Part shown: in pieces, positions 18,180 through 25,913 of the stretch
How the letters are laid out: the number at the start of each line of letters is the position of its first letter
How positions within the stretch are numbered: the first letter of the stretch is position 1
Source of the DNA: JBEGHD01 sp049334165
GTDB taxonomy: Bacteria; Bacteroidota; Bacteroidia; Flavobacteriales_D; Sanyastnellaceae
NCBI GenBank assembly: GCA_049334165.1
Contig: JBEGHD010000002.1
Strand: one strand, 5' to 3'
Length of the DNA: 64,000 bases
Notes under the pieces: generated by a model
What the model was told of the DNA's origin: nothing
Seen by the model: only the letters and a program-made list of their open reading frames with translations
The model's database searches: none
Made by a program: the position numbers and the translations under genes

Positions 18180-18718
18180 AGGTAATGAAAGTAAGCAAGG
18201 ATTGAAATAACGGTGTAAATCACAAATAGAATCGCACCGTAGTAGAGTTTTCTCTTGTAGTAGAGCCAAACGGAAACCGCGTCAATCACGATGAAATAAA
18301 GCCAGTTTTCGTGGACATAGTTCACCATCACCCAGGTGGCAAAAATGCTGAACACCGTAGTAAAGGCATCGAGAAAAGGGAGCGCTGAATCTGTTTGCCT
18401 TTTCAGAAAATAGCCAAGCCCAACGTTGATAACTGCTGCAGTGCCAATCAGGAGAAGGTGGTTGCCTACTGTCCAGTAGGTTCGCTCAAATTCTCCAGAA
18501 GTTGAAAAGTATCCATAAAAGGCCATGAGGACATAGAAAAGCTGTAGGAAGCTCTCTGCATAAATTCTTCGGACATAGCACAGGTAAACGAAAATGGACG
18601 ATCCAAGAATTGCGAATGGCCAGCACCATACAACTTCAATGGCGTAGAGATAGGTGTAGGCCAGTCCGAAAATTACGGCAAGAATTTCGAGAACCTTTAG
18701 AGTAGATTTTTTAGGCAT
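18176..18718 (-). CDS. pnuC: Pnu-family vitamin transporter (PnuC-like)
   Basis: A 180-residue integral membrane protein with six to seven hydrophobic helices, shorter than E. coli PnuC. Pnu proteins allow facilitated diffusion of a vitamin that is then phosphorylated inside. The late motif HENWLYFIVIDAVSVWLYYKR (in part) matches the region of PnuC that carries the WxxW substrate motif, but here it reads W139-x-x-F142. That change, and a thiamine-binding-like protein encoded immediately upstream, leaves open whether it moves nicotinamide riboside or thiamine (PnuT). The gene overlaps the upstream 85-residue gene by 8 nt and the downstream kinase by 4 nt, so all three are translationally coupled. 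Confidence 0.85.
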   Translation of the reverse strand: MPKKSTLKVLEILAVIFGLAYTYLYAIEVVWCWPFAILGSSIFVYLCYVRRIYAESFLQLFYVLMAFYGYFSTSGEFERTYWTVGNHLLLIGTAAVINVGLGYFLKRQTDSALPFLDAFTTVFSIFATWVMVNYVHENWLYFIVIDAVSVWLYYKRKLYYGAILFVIYTVISILAYFHYL

Positions 18719-18968
18719 CTTTCGGTGTCAGGTCTGAGTTAATAAACTTGACGACCAAAATTCTGGCGAGCTCTTCGGAAAATGTAGACTTCATCGCGAT
18801 TTTAATTTCGTCCATCACCGTGTCAAACTCTCCAAAAACCTGAGTGCTCATCGTGTTGACATTCACAGTGAGTTCAGGATGCGATTTCAGTTTGTCGATA
18901 AATTCAAGGATTGGCTTCTCGTACTTTTCCTCTAGCGGATAGAGGCTCATTTCAGCGCTTATTTTCAT
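18711..18968 (-). CDS. Thiamine-binding (YkoF/MTH1187-like) small protein
   Basis: An 85-residue protein with no signal peptide. The opening MKISAEMSLYPL, the central HPELTVNVNTMSTQVFGEFD and the helix that follows resemble the ferredoxin-like fold of the MTH1187/YkoF thiamine-binding family, where the protein binds thiamine or hydroxymethylpyrimidine. The assignment is from pattern memory, so I hold it loosely. It is the first gene of a tightly overlapping trio with a Pnu transporter and a kinase. Only 27 nt separate it from the upstream leucine-rich-repeat gene, with no room for a TPP riboswitch. Confidence 0.65.
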   Translation of the reverse strand: MKISAEMSLYPLEEKYEKPILEFIDKLKSHPELTVNVNTMSTQVFGEFDTVMDEIKIAMKSTFSEELARILVVKFINSDLTPKDA

Positions 18969-18995
18969 GCAGACCAGTTTTGGGCCGCATGATAG

Positions 18996-19610
18996 TTAAT
19001 TTTCTGCATCTTCAAAAGTGCAATCGCACGGCTGAGACATGTCCACGCGCACACTCGGGCCAACAAGCGAAAGAACTCGTCTCTGTTCAGATTCCGTCAT
19101 TTGATTGGCGAGGAGATCCAGTCTTTCCAGGTTTTTGAGCTTTGCCAGGCTGATAGGGTAGTAGGCAATGACGTTGCTCCAGAGCGAAAGAACACGCAAC
19201 TGACGAAGATTGCTGATTTCATCTGGAATTCCACCAATGTAATTATCGCCAAGTTTGAGAACTCTGAGGTTTGGAAGATTACAAATGGCGGGGTTGATGG
19301 TGTCGAGCTTGTTTCGCTCAGCGCTCAGGATCTGGAGGTTTCTCAGTGTGTTCAAACTGTCAGGAAGTACTTTCAACTTATTCCTGTCCAGAATGAGTTC
19401 GTTCAAATTGGTGAAAAGGTAGATTTCGGAAGGAACTTCTCGCAGTCGCTCACGAGTAAGGTCGAGTCGATAAACGTATGCCGGGTTCTTCATCGCTTCT
19501 TGTAGTGAAGTATAAACGCGCGCTGTGTCGAGCTTTTTGAACTCGATGAGTTGTGCCTTGCCTATGGTAAAGCTCAGCACAAACACTAACAGCATCACGA
19601 TTTTTTTCAT
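18996..19610 (-). CDS. Exported leucine-rich repeat protein
   Basis: A 204-residue protein with a signal peptide (MKKIVMLLVFVLSFTIGKAQ, cut near 19). About five leucine-rich repeats of 22-23 residues follow, with the pattern LxxLxLxxNxLxxLPxxxxxLxxL (for example LNELILDRNKLKVLPDSL and LRVLKLGDNYIGGIPDEI), between about residues 60 and 185. A Cys pair (CDC) lies near the C-terminus. Such repeats make a curved binding surface; the ligand is unknown. Its ATG overlaps the ribF stop by 4 nt, so the two genes are translationally coupled even though their functions look unrelated. The location is periplasm or surface. Confidence 0.85.
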   Translation of the reverse strand: MKKIVMLLVFVLSFTIGKAQLIEFKKLDTARVYTSLQEAMKNPAYVYRLDLTRERLREVPSEIYLFTNLNELILDRNKLKVLPDSLNTLRNLQILSAERNKLDTINPAICNLPNLRVLKLGDNYIGGIPDEISNLRQLRVLSLWSNVIAYYPISLAKLKNLERLDLLANQMTESEQRRVLSLVGPSVRVDMSQPCDCTFEDAEN

Positions 19611-20536
19611 TCCAGAATCGATTTTGAATTTTTTTTGTCCTTTTTGAGCTGTTCTTTCAGTTCTTCAATACTATTAAATTGAACCTCATCACGAATGCGA
19701 TCCATCAAGCTTAACGTCACTCTGCTTCCGTAAATTTCGCTCTCTAGCCCAAATAGGTGGACTTCAATTGTTTGTCTGTCTTCATTAGTCACAGTTGGTC
19801 GCGTACCGATGTTCAACATGCCGTCAAACGTCTGTTCTCCAATCTCTGCTTTCACAGCATAGACACCTTTTGCCGGGATTAATTTGTACGACTCTTCAAC
19901 AGAAATGTTGGCTGTTGGAAAGCCGATTTTTTTACCCAGTCCTTCACCACGAACTACCGTTCCGGAAATCGTATAAGGATGATTCAGAAACTGATGCGCC
20001 CGTTTCACATCGCCTGCGGCAAGTGCCTTCCGTATTTTCGTGCTACTCACATTCACATTCTCGATATCGAGAGCTGGAATCTCTTCCACATCAAAGTTAT
20101 AGACCTGCGCAAACTCTTTTAGTTGCTCAAAGTCACCTTCGCGATTTCTACCGAAGTGGTGATCGTATCCCACAACTACTGTATCAACTCCTATTTGATT
20201 CACCAATAAGTCGCGGACATATTCCACGGCAGTCATTCTGCTGAATTCCTCGGTAAACGGATAAACAATGAGATGATCGATTCCGGCTTTTTCGAGCAGT
20301 TCGGCCTTTTCATCAGGAGTGCTCAAGAGCTCCAGTCCGTGGTCGTCAGGAAAAAGCACCATTCTTGGGTGAGGATGAAAAGTGAGCATCACTGTTTCGC
20401 CTCTTTTTTGACGGGCAATGTCTTTAAGTCTTGAAATAATTTTTTGATGGCCGATGTGGACACCGTCAAAAGTTCCTGTAGTGAAAATCGGTTTTTCTAC
20501 ATTTTTGAAAGAAGAGATGTCTCTGTAAATCTTCAA
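19607..20536 (-). CDS. ribF: Bifunctional riboflavin kinase / FAD synthetase
   Basis: A 309-residue cytoplasmic enzyme that phosphorylates riboflavin to FMN and adenylylates it to FAD. The N-terminal nucleotidyltransferase domain shows GTFDGVHIGH (21-30) and a later VGYDHHFGRNREGD. The C-terminal kinase domain (about 185-305) shows VVRGEGLGKKIGFPTANI and the MLNIGTRPT motif. The length is normal. It is followed with a 4-nt overlap by the leucine-rich-repeat gene. Upstream, a TATATTTG box on the minus strand provides a likely promoter. There is no sign of an FMN riboswitch. Confidence 0.96.
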   Translation of the reverse strand: MKIYRDISSFKNVEKPIFTTGTFDGVHIGHQKIISRLKDIARQKRGETVMLTFHPHPRMVLFPDDHGLELLSTPDEKAELLEKAGIDHLIVYPFTEEFSRMTAVEYVRDLLVNQIGVDTVVVGYDHHFGRNREGDFEQLKEFAQVYNFDVEEIPALDIENVNVSSTKIRKALAAGDVKRAHQFLNHPYTISGTVVRGEGLGKKIGFPTANISVEESYKLIPAKGVYAVKAEIGEQTFDGMLNIGTRPTVTNEDRQTIEVHLFGLESEIYGSRVTLSLMDRIRDEVQFNSIEELKEQLKKDKKNSKSILE

Positions 20537-20578
20537 ATTGGCGATGGGGTAAAAAAGGTTACTAATTCCTCAAGTGAT

Positions 20579-20586
20579 CAAATATA
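20579..20586 (-). promoter_or_regulatory. -7 box upstream of ribF
   Basis: Read on the minus strand the sequence is TATATTTG, an exact match to TAnnTTTG, with the expected start site about 35 nt before the ribF ATG. No clear TTTG is present at the -33 position, which lowers confidence. It is divergent from the atpD promoter. Confidence 0.4.
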
Positions 20587-20649
20587 ACACCTCTGTGAGA
20601 AGCCGGAGTTTTTCCTCTCAAAAGGTGGTCACAAAAATACAAACATGCG

Positions 20650-20680
20650 TTGTTTAATAAATGAATTAGCCGTAGTTTTG
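20650..20680 (+). promoter_or_regulatory. Promoter of atpD-atpC
   Basis: TTG at 20650-20652, a 20-nt spacer and TAGTTTTG at 20673-20680 (exact TAnnTTTG) form a good Bacteroidota sigma-A type promoter. The predicted start lies about 30 nt before the atpD ATG. Confidence 0.65.
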
Positions 20681-20717
20681 CCCCCGATTTTCAGAACTCA
20701 AAACAAATTTAAATAAG

Positions 20718-22235
20718 ATGTCCCAGAACACCGGTAAAATCTCACAAGTGATTGGTCCCGTTGTGGATGTGAGCTTTGCAGGAGCAGAGAAATTGCCAAA
20801 CATCCTCGATGCCTTGAGCGTCACCAATGAAAGAGGAGAAACAATTATTTTGGAATGCCAGCAGCACATCGGTGAAGATGCCGTGCGTACGATTGCAATG
20901 GACTCTACCGAGGGTCTTCGCAGAGGGCTCGAAGTTGTGGCCAAAGGTCGCGCTATCACCATGCCTATTGGAGAAAAGATTAAAGGTAGACTCTTTAACG
21001 TAGTGGGTGATGCAATTGATGGTATCGACACAATGAACTCGGAAGAGGGCTACCAGATCCACCGTAAAGCACCGAAGTTTGAAGACCTTTCAACTTCTAC
21101 AGAAATTCTTTACACAGGGATTAAAGTAATTGACCTAATCGAGCCTTATTCAAAAGGTGGTAAAGTTGGTCTGTTTGGTGGTGCCGGAGTTGGTAAAACC
21201 GTATTGATCCAGGAGTTGATCAACAACATTGCCAAAGGATACGAAGGTTACTCGGTGTTTGCCGGAGTAGGTGAGCGTACTCGTGAAGGTAACGACCTCC
21301 TACGTGAGATGATTGAATCGGGAATTGTGAACTACGGTAAGGAGTTTAGCAAATCCATGGAAGAAGGTGGATGGGACCTTACAAAAGTTGATAAAGAAGC
21401 ACTCAAAACTTCGAAAGCTTCTTTCGTTTTCGGTCAGATGAACGAGCCTCCAGGAGCACGTGCACGTGTTGCTCTTTCTGGACTTACGCTCGCTGAGTAC
21501 TTCCGCGATGGAGGTGATGAGGGCGATCAAGCAGGTGGAAAAGACATTCTCTTCTTTATTGACAACATTTTCCGTTTCACTCAGGCAGGTTCTGAGGTAT
21601 CGGCCCTTCTCGGTCGTATGCCATCAGCCGTGGGTTACCAGCCAACTCTCGCTACAGAAATGGGTGAGATGCAAGAACGAATTACTTCTACAAAAACTGG
21701 TTCGATTACATCAGTTCAGGCTGTTTACGTTCCTGCGGATGACTTGACCGACCCTGCACCGGCAACAACTTTTGCCCACCTCGATGCCACTACAGTATTG
21801 AGTCGTAAGATTGCAGAGCTCGGAATTTACCCAGCTGTGGATCCATTGGATTCAACTTCAAGAATTCTCACCGAAGATATCGTAGGAAAAGAGCACTACC
21901 GTTGTGCACAGCGCGTAAAAGAGATTCTTCAGCGCTACAAAGAGCTTCAGGATATCATCGCCATCCTCGGTATGGACGAGCTTTCTGAAGAAGACAAGCA
22001 AGCTGTTTACCGCGCACGTAAAATCCAGCGTTTCCTTTCTCAACCATTCCACGTAGCGGAGCAGTTTACCGGACTGCAAGGTGTGCTTGTGTCTATCGAA
22101 GACACGATCAAAGGATTCAACATGATTCTCGATGGTGAAATGGATGAGTACCCAGAGGCAGCATTCAACCTCAAGGGAACTATTGAAGACGTAGTAGAAG
22201 CAGGTAAGAAAATGCTTGCAGAATCGAAGTCATAA
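20718..22235 (+). CDS. atpD: F1-ATPase subunit beta
   Basis: The 505-residue catalytic subunit of the F-type ATP synthase, located on the cytoplasmic face of the inner membrane. The Walker A motif GGAGVGKT is at 154-161, followed by VGERTREGNDL. The Walker B region is DILFFIDNIFRFTQAGSEVSALLGRMPS (given in part), and the DELSEEDK motif of the catch/DELSEED lever is present in full. The length is slightly longer than the usual 460-480 but normal for Bacteroidota. Only atpC follows; the remaining subunits must be elsewhere, an arrangement I recall as usual for this phylum. Confidence 0.98.
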   Translation: MSQNTGKISQVIGPVVDVSFAGAEKLPNILDALSVTNERGETIILECQQHIGEDAVRTIAMDSTEGLRRGLEVVAKGRAITMPIGEKIKGRLFNVVGDAIDGIDTMNSEEGYQIHRKAPKFEDLSTSTEILYTGIKVIDLIEPYSKGGKVGLFGGAGVGKTVLIQELINNIAKGYEGYSVFAGVGERTREGNDLLREMIESGIVNYGKEFSKSMEEGGWDLTKVDKEALKTSKASFVFGQMNEPPGARARVALSGLTLAEYFRDGGDEGDQAGGKDILFFIDNIFRFTQAGSEVSALLGRMPSAVGYQPTLATEMGEMQERITSTKTGSITSVQAVYVPADDLTDPAPATTFAHLDATTVLSRKIAELGIYPAVDPLDSTSRILTEDIVGKEHYRCAQRVKEILQRYKELQDIIAILGMDELSEEDKQAVYRARKIQRFLSQPFHVAEQFTGLQGVLVSIEDTIKGFNMILDGEMDEYPEAAFNLKGTIEDVVEAGKKMLAESKS

Positions 22236-22255
22236 ACAGAGAATATTGAGATAAG

Positions 22256-22492
22256 ATGCAAATAGAAATTCTTACACCGGACGAAACCATTTTTTCAGGA
22301 GAAGCGAAGTCTCTGAAGTTACCGGCACTTGACGGTAGCCTGGGTGTGTTGGAAAACCACGCGCCAATGATTACTTCTCTCAAGAAAGGTGTGATCACCC
22401 TGAAGGATGAAAAAGGTAAAGAACAAACGATCGAAGTTGCTGGAGGAACTGTTGAAGTTCTCAAAAACAGAGTGATCGTTCTTGCCGAGTAA
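22256..22492 (+). CDS. atpC: F1-ATPase subunit epsilon (short form)
   Basis: A 78-residue protein made only of the N-terminal beta-sandwich of epsilon: MQIEILTPDETIFSGEAKSL (in part), the conserved DGSLGVLENHAPMIT and a final VEVLKNRVIVLAE. The C-terminal helical hairpin that inhibits ATP hydrolysis in E. coli epsilon (about 135 residues) is absent, which is a known form in Bacteroidota. It connects the central rotor stalk to the c-ring. It lies 20 nt after atpD in the same transcript and is followed by a strong terminator. Confidence 0.95.
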   Translation: MQIEILTPDETIFSGEAKSLKLPALDGSLGVLENHAPMITSLKKGVITLKDEKGKEQTIEVAGGTVEVLKNRVIVLAE

Positions 22493-22517
22493 ATTACCGG
22501 TGAAATAATTTTATCAG

Positions 22518-22553
22518 AGAAGCCAACCCGTTAAAAGGTTGGCTTCTTTAGTT
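22518..22553 (+). terminator. Rho-independent terminator after atpC
   Basis: A perfect 11-bp stem AGAAGCCAACC (22518-22528) with GGTTGGCTTCT (22537-22547), an 8-nt loop, and a tail TTAGTTT. It begins 25 nt after the atpC stop. Confidence 0.85.
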
Positions 22554-22667
22554 TACGGATAGCAAAGGTTTAACCTCTGACAAAGTTGCTACTTTAGTAG
22601 CGCAGCTTAAAGCTGACTTTTAATTAGTGAAATTACCCACAACCAGACTTTCTCAATTTAGCTACAG

Positions 22668-24401
22668 ATGCAATTTCCATCATTCATCGTAAAAGTGAAA
22701 AGCTGGCACTATGCCTTGTTGCTGCTAGTTCTTTTTGTGACCATCGTTGCTGTGGTATCCGACAAACTTCACCATTACCCCTATGGAGATGGACCGGAGT
22801 ACATTCTTATGACAGAGGCCTTGCACAATCACGCTAGTCCTGAAATTCGTCAGAGTGATATCGACAGTTATATGGACTATTTACAGAAAAATGATTTTCA
22901 GATCCACCGCAAGCGACTTTTTCTGAATTTGCAGGATTCCATTGCTTCTGACAAAGACGAATACAATGGTTTTTTCAGGACTAACCAGGGTGATTATTAC
23001 TCTTATCATTTCTGGCTTTACTCTTTGGTAAATGTACCGGCCCGTGCTCTCTTGTCAAGTTGGAATGGAGACATCAGGTCAACCTTCTTCATCACGAACC
23101 TCTTTATAATGTTTTTCGGCCTTTGGTTGATCTCAAGGTTGAGAGAGGTCACCAAAGGTTATCGCACGGTCCTTTCATTGCTCTTGATTTTCTCACCGAT
23201 GCTCTGGTATCTGGATTGGGCCCATGCAGAAGTTTGGGGAGGAGTGCTCACCTTTCTGGGCGTTCTGCTTTTCTTTGTGAAGAGGCGGTACAGCTCGTTG
23301 TTGGCATTTTCATTGGCGGCCGTTCACTACCCACCACTATTTATTCCAGCCTTAGTGGTTTTTGTGGAGATTCTCATAGTTGAAGACATCAAGTGGAAAG
23401 TTCTGGTGAAGCTTTTCTTTTCTAGCTTCTGGATAGTGGTTCCTTCCATTTTTTACCTAATACATTTTGGAACACCGAGTTTGATAGCTGATTCGGGAAA
23501 CCTGAGCACTGAGGTCGTGGACCTGAGAAGACTGTTCAACTTTTTCTTTGACCTCGACCAGGGTATGATTTTGGTCATACCGCTCATCCTATTGACGATG
23601 ATCGGAGTTTTTATCTACGATTTAATTCGACAGCGCTTTAACCGTATGTACCTTATGCTGCTTTCTATTCTTTTGATGTCGATCATCTTTATGCAGATGA
23701 TTAACTGGAGTCATACTCATGCCGTGGCCAACCGTTACACGGTGTGGACTTCAGCGATTGTAATTGTTGTGCTCTTTGCCAGGTTGAGCAAACTAAAAAA
23801 AGGCGCATTCTACTCAATTTTTGGATTGCTGATAATAAGTCAGTCGCTAGTTGTCTTTTTGCAATACGACTTTACCAAAATCACCTGGGACGTCAATCGA
23901 TTCAATTCAATTTCTACCTGGGTTTTGAATAACCATCCTTCCTGGTATAACCCTGATCCCTACGTCTTCATGACCAGAAATAGCGAGTTTGAGTTGTCAA
24001 CCACCGACTCAGTGATGATCTACACAAACGAAGAAAATAGGATCGTGAAGATGCTGGTTTACAACGGAGCTATTTGGCAACTTGAGTATCGTGGAGTTGA
24101 TCGGGAGGTACTGGAGGAGCTAAACCCCGGATTTGACTACTATCACGGTTATGCGTATCTAAACCCGGATGATCTCGAAGCTCTGGGCTACGAACAAGAC
24201 CAGGACACACTAGTTCATTACATCGAGCGAACAAGGAAAGAAGAACTCAAAAAGAAAATCTTAGAAGATATTCTCAATTCACCAGAATGGTATGAGGGCA
24301 TTAGAGTTTATGCTGTAGAAGAAGGCATTCCACTGGATAGTGCACTAAAGGAAAATGTTGATTATATGTACTGGAAAGGAAAACAAGATGCCCAAAATTG
24401 A
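22668..24401 (+). CDS. Multi-spanning membrane protein, GT-C glycosyltransferase-like
   Basis: A 577-residue protein with about nine to eleven hydrophobic segments between residues 14 and 415 and a soluble, charged C-terminal part of about 160 residues. After the first membrane helix comes an acidic loop PYGDGPEYILMTEAL. An Asp/Glu pair in this position is typical of GT-C enzymes that use polyprenyl-phosphate sugars. The DWAHAEVWGG motif in a later loop is also of that style. I do not recognise a precise family. Immediately downstream and overlapping are a methyltransferase, a UbiA-type pentosyltransferase and a HAD phosphatase, so I infer that it uses a lipid-linked pentose as donor. A promoter-like TTTA-N17-TACTTTAG sits upstream in 22493-22667. 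Confidence 0.65.
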   Translation: MQFPSFIVKVKSWHYALLLLVLFVTIVAVVSDKLHHYPYGDGPEYILMTEALHNHASPEIRQSDIDSYMDYLQKNDFQIHRKRLFLNLQDSIASDKDEYNGFFRTNQGDYYSYHFWLYSLVNVPARALLSSWNGDIRSTFFITNLFIMFFGLWLISRLREVTKGYRTVLSLLLIFSPMLWYLDWAHAEVWGGVLTFLGVLLFFVKRRYSSLLAFSLAAVHYPPLFIPALVVFVEILIVEDIKWKVLVKLFFSSFWIVVPSIFYLIHFGTPSLIADSGNLSTEVVDLRRLFNFFFDLDQGMILVIPLILLTMIGVFIYDLIRQRFNRMYLMLLSILLMSIIFMQMINWSHTHAVANRYTVWTSAIVIVVLFARLSKLKKGAFYSIFGLLIISQSLVVFLQYDFTKITWDVNRFNSISTWVLNNHPSWYNPDPYVFMTRNSEFELSTTDSVMIYTNEENRIVKMLVYNGAIWQLEYRGVDREVLEELNPGFDYYHGYAYLNPDDLEALGYEQDQDTLVHYIERTRKEELKKKILEDILNSPEWYEGIRVYAVEEGIPLDSALKENVDYMYWKGKQDAQN

Positions 24402-25041
24402 AAACCGACAACTGATAAGTTTCCTGAAAAATCAGCAACCGTCTGATGCTGGTTTCCTGGATAAATTAAAGATTGCCTACCGACCGGTGATTTGTCCTTT
24501 TGACGATCTGTTGGAATTGATTCCCGAGCAGAGTTCGGTTTATGACATAGGTTGCGGTTCGGGGATGTTTTTGAGTCTCGTTAATGAGTTTCGCAATCCC
24601 TCTAAGTTGGGAGGCGTGGAGATTTCAGAAGAGTTGATCCGAAATGCAAACGCCCTGTTGGAAAACGAATCAGCACTACCGATCGACCTAAGAGTTTTTG
24701 ATGGAAGTGAAATTCCAGAAGTTATTTTCGATTTTGATTTTGTGGTGATGATTGATGTCTTTCATCACATTCCCAGGAAAAACCAGCTGCAATTTCTTGA
24801 GCAATTGGTGGGTAAAATGAGATCTGGAGCAACGCTGATTTTTAAGGATATCGAAGGATCGTCATTCCTTTCTTTCTGGAATAAATTTCACGACTTATTG
24901 CTGGCAGGTGAAGCTGGTAATGAACCCAGAAGCACTGAGTTAGTGAGGTTTCTTAATCAACTTCCGCTCACTTTAGAACACCACAGTGAAAGGAGAATGT
25001 GGCTGTATCCACATTTTACATTAGTATTGAAAAAACTTTAG
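24388..25041 (+). CDS. Class I SAM-dependent methyltransferase
   Basis: A 217-residue protein with SAM-binding motif I VYDIGCGSGMFLSL, an acidic residue at the end of the second strand (GGVEIS) and motif IV-like FDFVVMIDVFHHIPRKNQ. These mark a Rossmann-fold methyltransferase. The substrate cannot be read from sequence. I prefer the ATG at 24388, which overlaps the 3' end of the preceding membrane-protein gene by 14 nt, over an upstream in-frame ATG at 24355 lying deeper in that gene. The next gene starts 1 nt after its stop, so it belongs to the same transcript as the UbiA and HAD genes and may methylate a lipid or a glycan. Confidence 0.85.
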   Translation: MPKIENRQLISFLKNQQPSDAGFLDKLKIAYRPVICPFDDLLELIPEQSSVYDIGCGSGMFLSLVNEFRNPSKLGGVEISEELIRNANALLENESALPIDLRVFDGSEIPEVIFDFDFVVMIDVFHHIPRKNQLQFLEQLVGKMRSGATLIFKDIEGSSFLSFWNKFHDLLLAGEAGNEPRSTELVRFLNQLPLTLEHHSERRMWLYPHFTLVLKKL

Positions 25042-25042
25042 A

Positions 25043-25909
25043 ATGGGCGAGCTGATCAAACTAATGCGACCGAGGCAGTGGATTAAAAACGTGTTTGTGT
25101 TTTTGCCGGCATTTTTTGGTGGCGCAATCAATACTTTAAACCTTTTTGATCTCGCAATCGGATTTGTAGCTTTTTCGCTTGCGGCTAGTTCCATTTACAT
25201 TTTTAATGATTGGCGCGACCTTCAGTTCGACAAACTCCATCCAATAAAAAAACAAAGACCTCTTGCTTCAGGTAAGGTATCTATCCCGCTGGCGCTGGCT
25301 GCTGGATTCAGCATGCTCGTAGCGGCTATTGTCGGCATTGTAGTCTACCTCAACAGTCAGTTTGTTTGGATCCTCGCTATTTATGTTGTTCTCAATGTTT
25401 TGTATTCTCTGGGCCTCAAGAAAGTATCGATTCTAGACTTGCTCATAGTTTCATCGGGCTTTGTGCTCCGGGTTGCGGCTGGAGCTGAGCTGGTGCAGGT
25501 AGAGCTCTCCTTTTGGCTTCTTCTTATGACTTTCCTTTTCTCGATGTTCATTGTAGTTGGCAAACGGAGAGATGACTTTAGAGATGGAGTCGAGAATGCC
25601 AGAAGCCTGCGGCCGGTGAATGAGCATTACAATCAGTTTTATCTCGACAGTTCAATTGTGCTGTTATCGGCACTGATGATTGTGTGCTATATCATGTACA
25701 CCTATTTCTCCCCTTACTTTCAGGGAAAAATCTATCTGGCTTTGCTTTCATCGGCTCTGGTGATGATAGGACTGCTACGCTACCTCCAGGCGCTTTTTGT
25801 GGAAAATAGAGGGGGCGCTCCCACCGATCTGGCTTTTCGCGATCGTTTTATCCAGATTGTGGTGCTGTTGTGGTTGAGTGTTTTTGCTTTCATTATTTAT
25901 TTCAAGTAA
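25043..25909 (+). CDS. UbiA-family prenyltransferase, polyprenyl-phosphate phosphoribosyltransferase-like
   Basis: A 288-residue membrane protein of the UbiA superfamily with about eight to nine helices. The start MRPRQWIKNVFVFLPAFF and the first aspartate motif N55-D-x-x-D59-x-x-x-D63 followed by HPIKKQRPLASG match the subfamily of decaprenyl-phosphate phosphoribosyltransferase. Mycobacterial Rv3806c transfers phosphoribose from PRPP to a polyprenyl phosphate. A second polar motif (GKRRDDFRDG) follows around residue 175. The first product in that pathway carries a 5-phosphate that must be removed, and a HAD phosphatase gene begins 4 nt after this stop. Both point to lipid-linked ribose or arabinose synthesis. 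Ubiquinone/menaquinone prenylation is less likely given the motif. Confidence 0.8.
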   Translation: MGELIKLMRPRQWIKNVFVFLPAFFGGAINTLNLFDLAIGFVAFSLAASSIYIFNDWRDLQFDKLHPIKKQRPLASGKVSIPLALAAGFSMLVAAIVGIVVYLNSQFVWILAIYVVLNVLYSLGLKKVSILDLLIVSSGFVLRVAAGAELVQVELSFWLLLMTFLFSMFIVVGKRRDDFRDGVENARSLRPVNEHYNQFYLDSSIVLLSALMIVCYIMYTYFSPYFQGKIYLALLSSALVMIGLLRYLQALFVENRGGAPTDLAFRDRFIQIVVLLWLSVFAFIIYFK

Positions 25910-25913
25910 TGCC

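Noticed and set aside
18180..18269. Longer N-terminus for the NadR-like kinase
   Set aside because: The extra 30 codons lie inside pnuC and encode no family sequence; the GTGA overlap gives a better start.
18969..18995. Possible TPP riboswitch before the thiamine-binding-like gene
   Set aside because: Only 27 nt lie between the two genes, too short for the aptamer, and no THI-box sequence is seen.
20537..20717. Possible FMN riboswitch upstream of ribF
   Set aside because: The predicted leader is about 35 nt and contains no RFN-element pattern.
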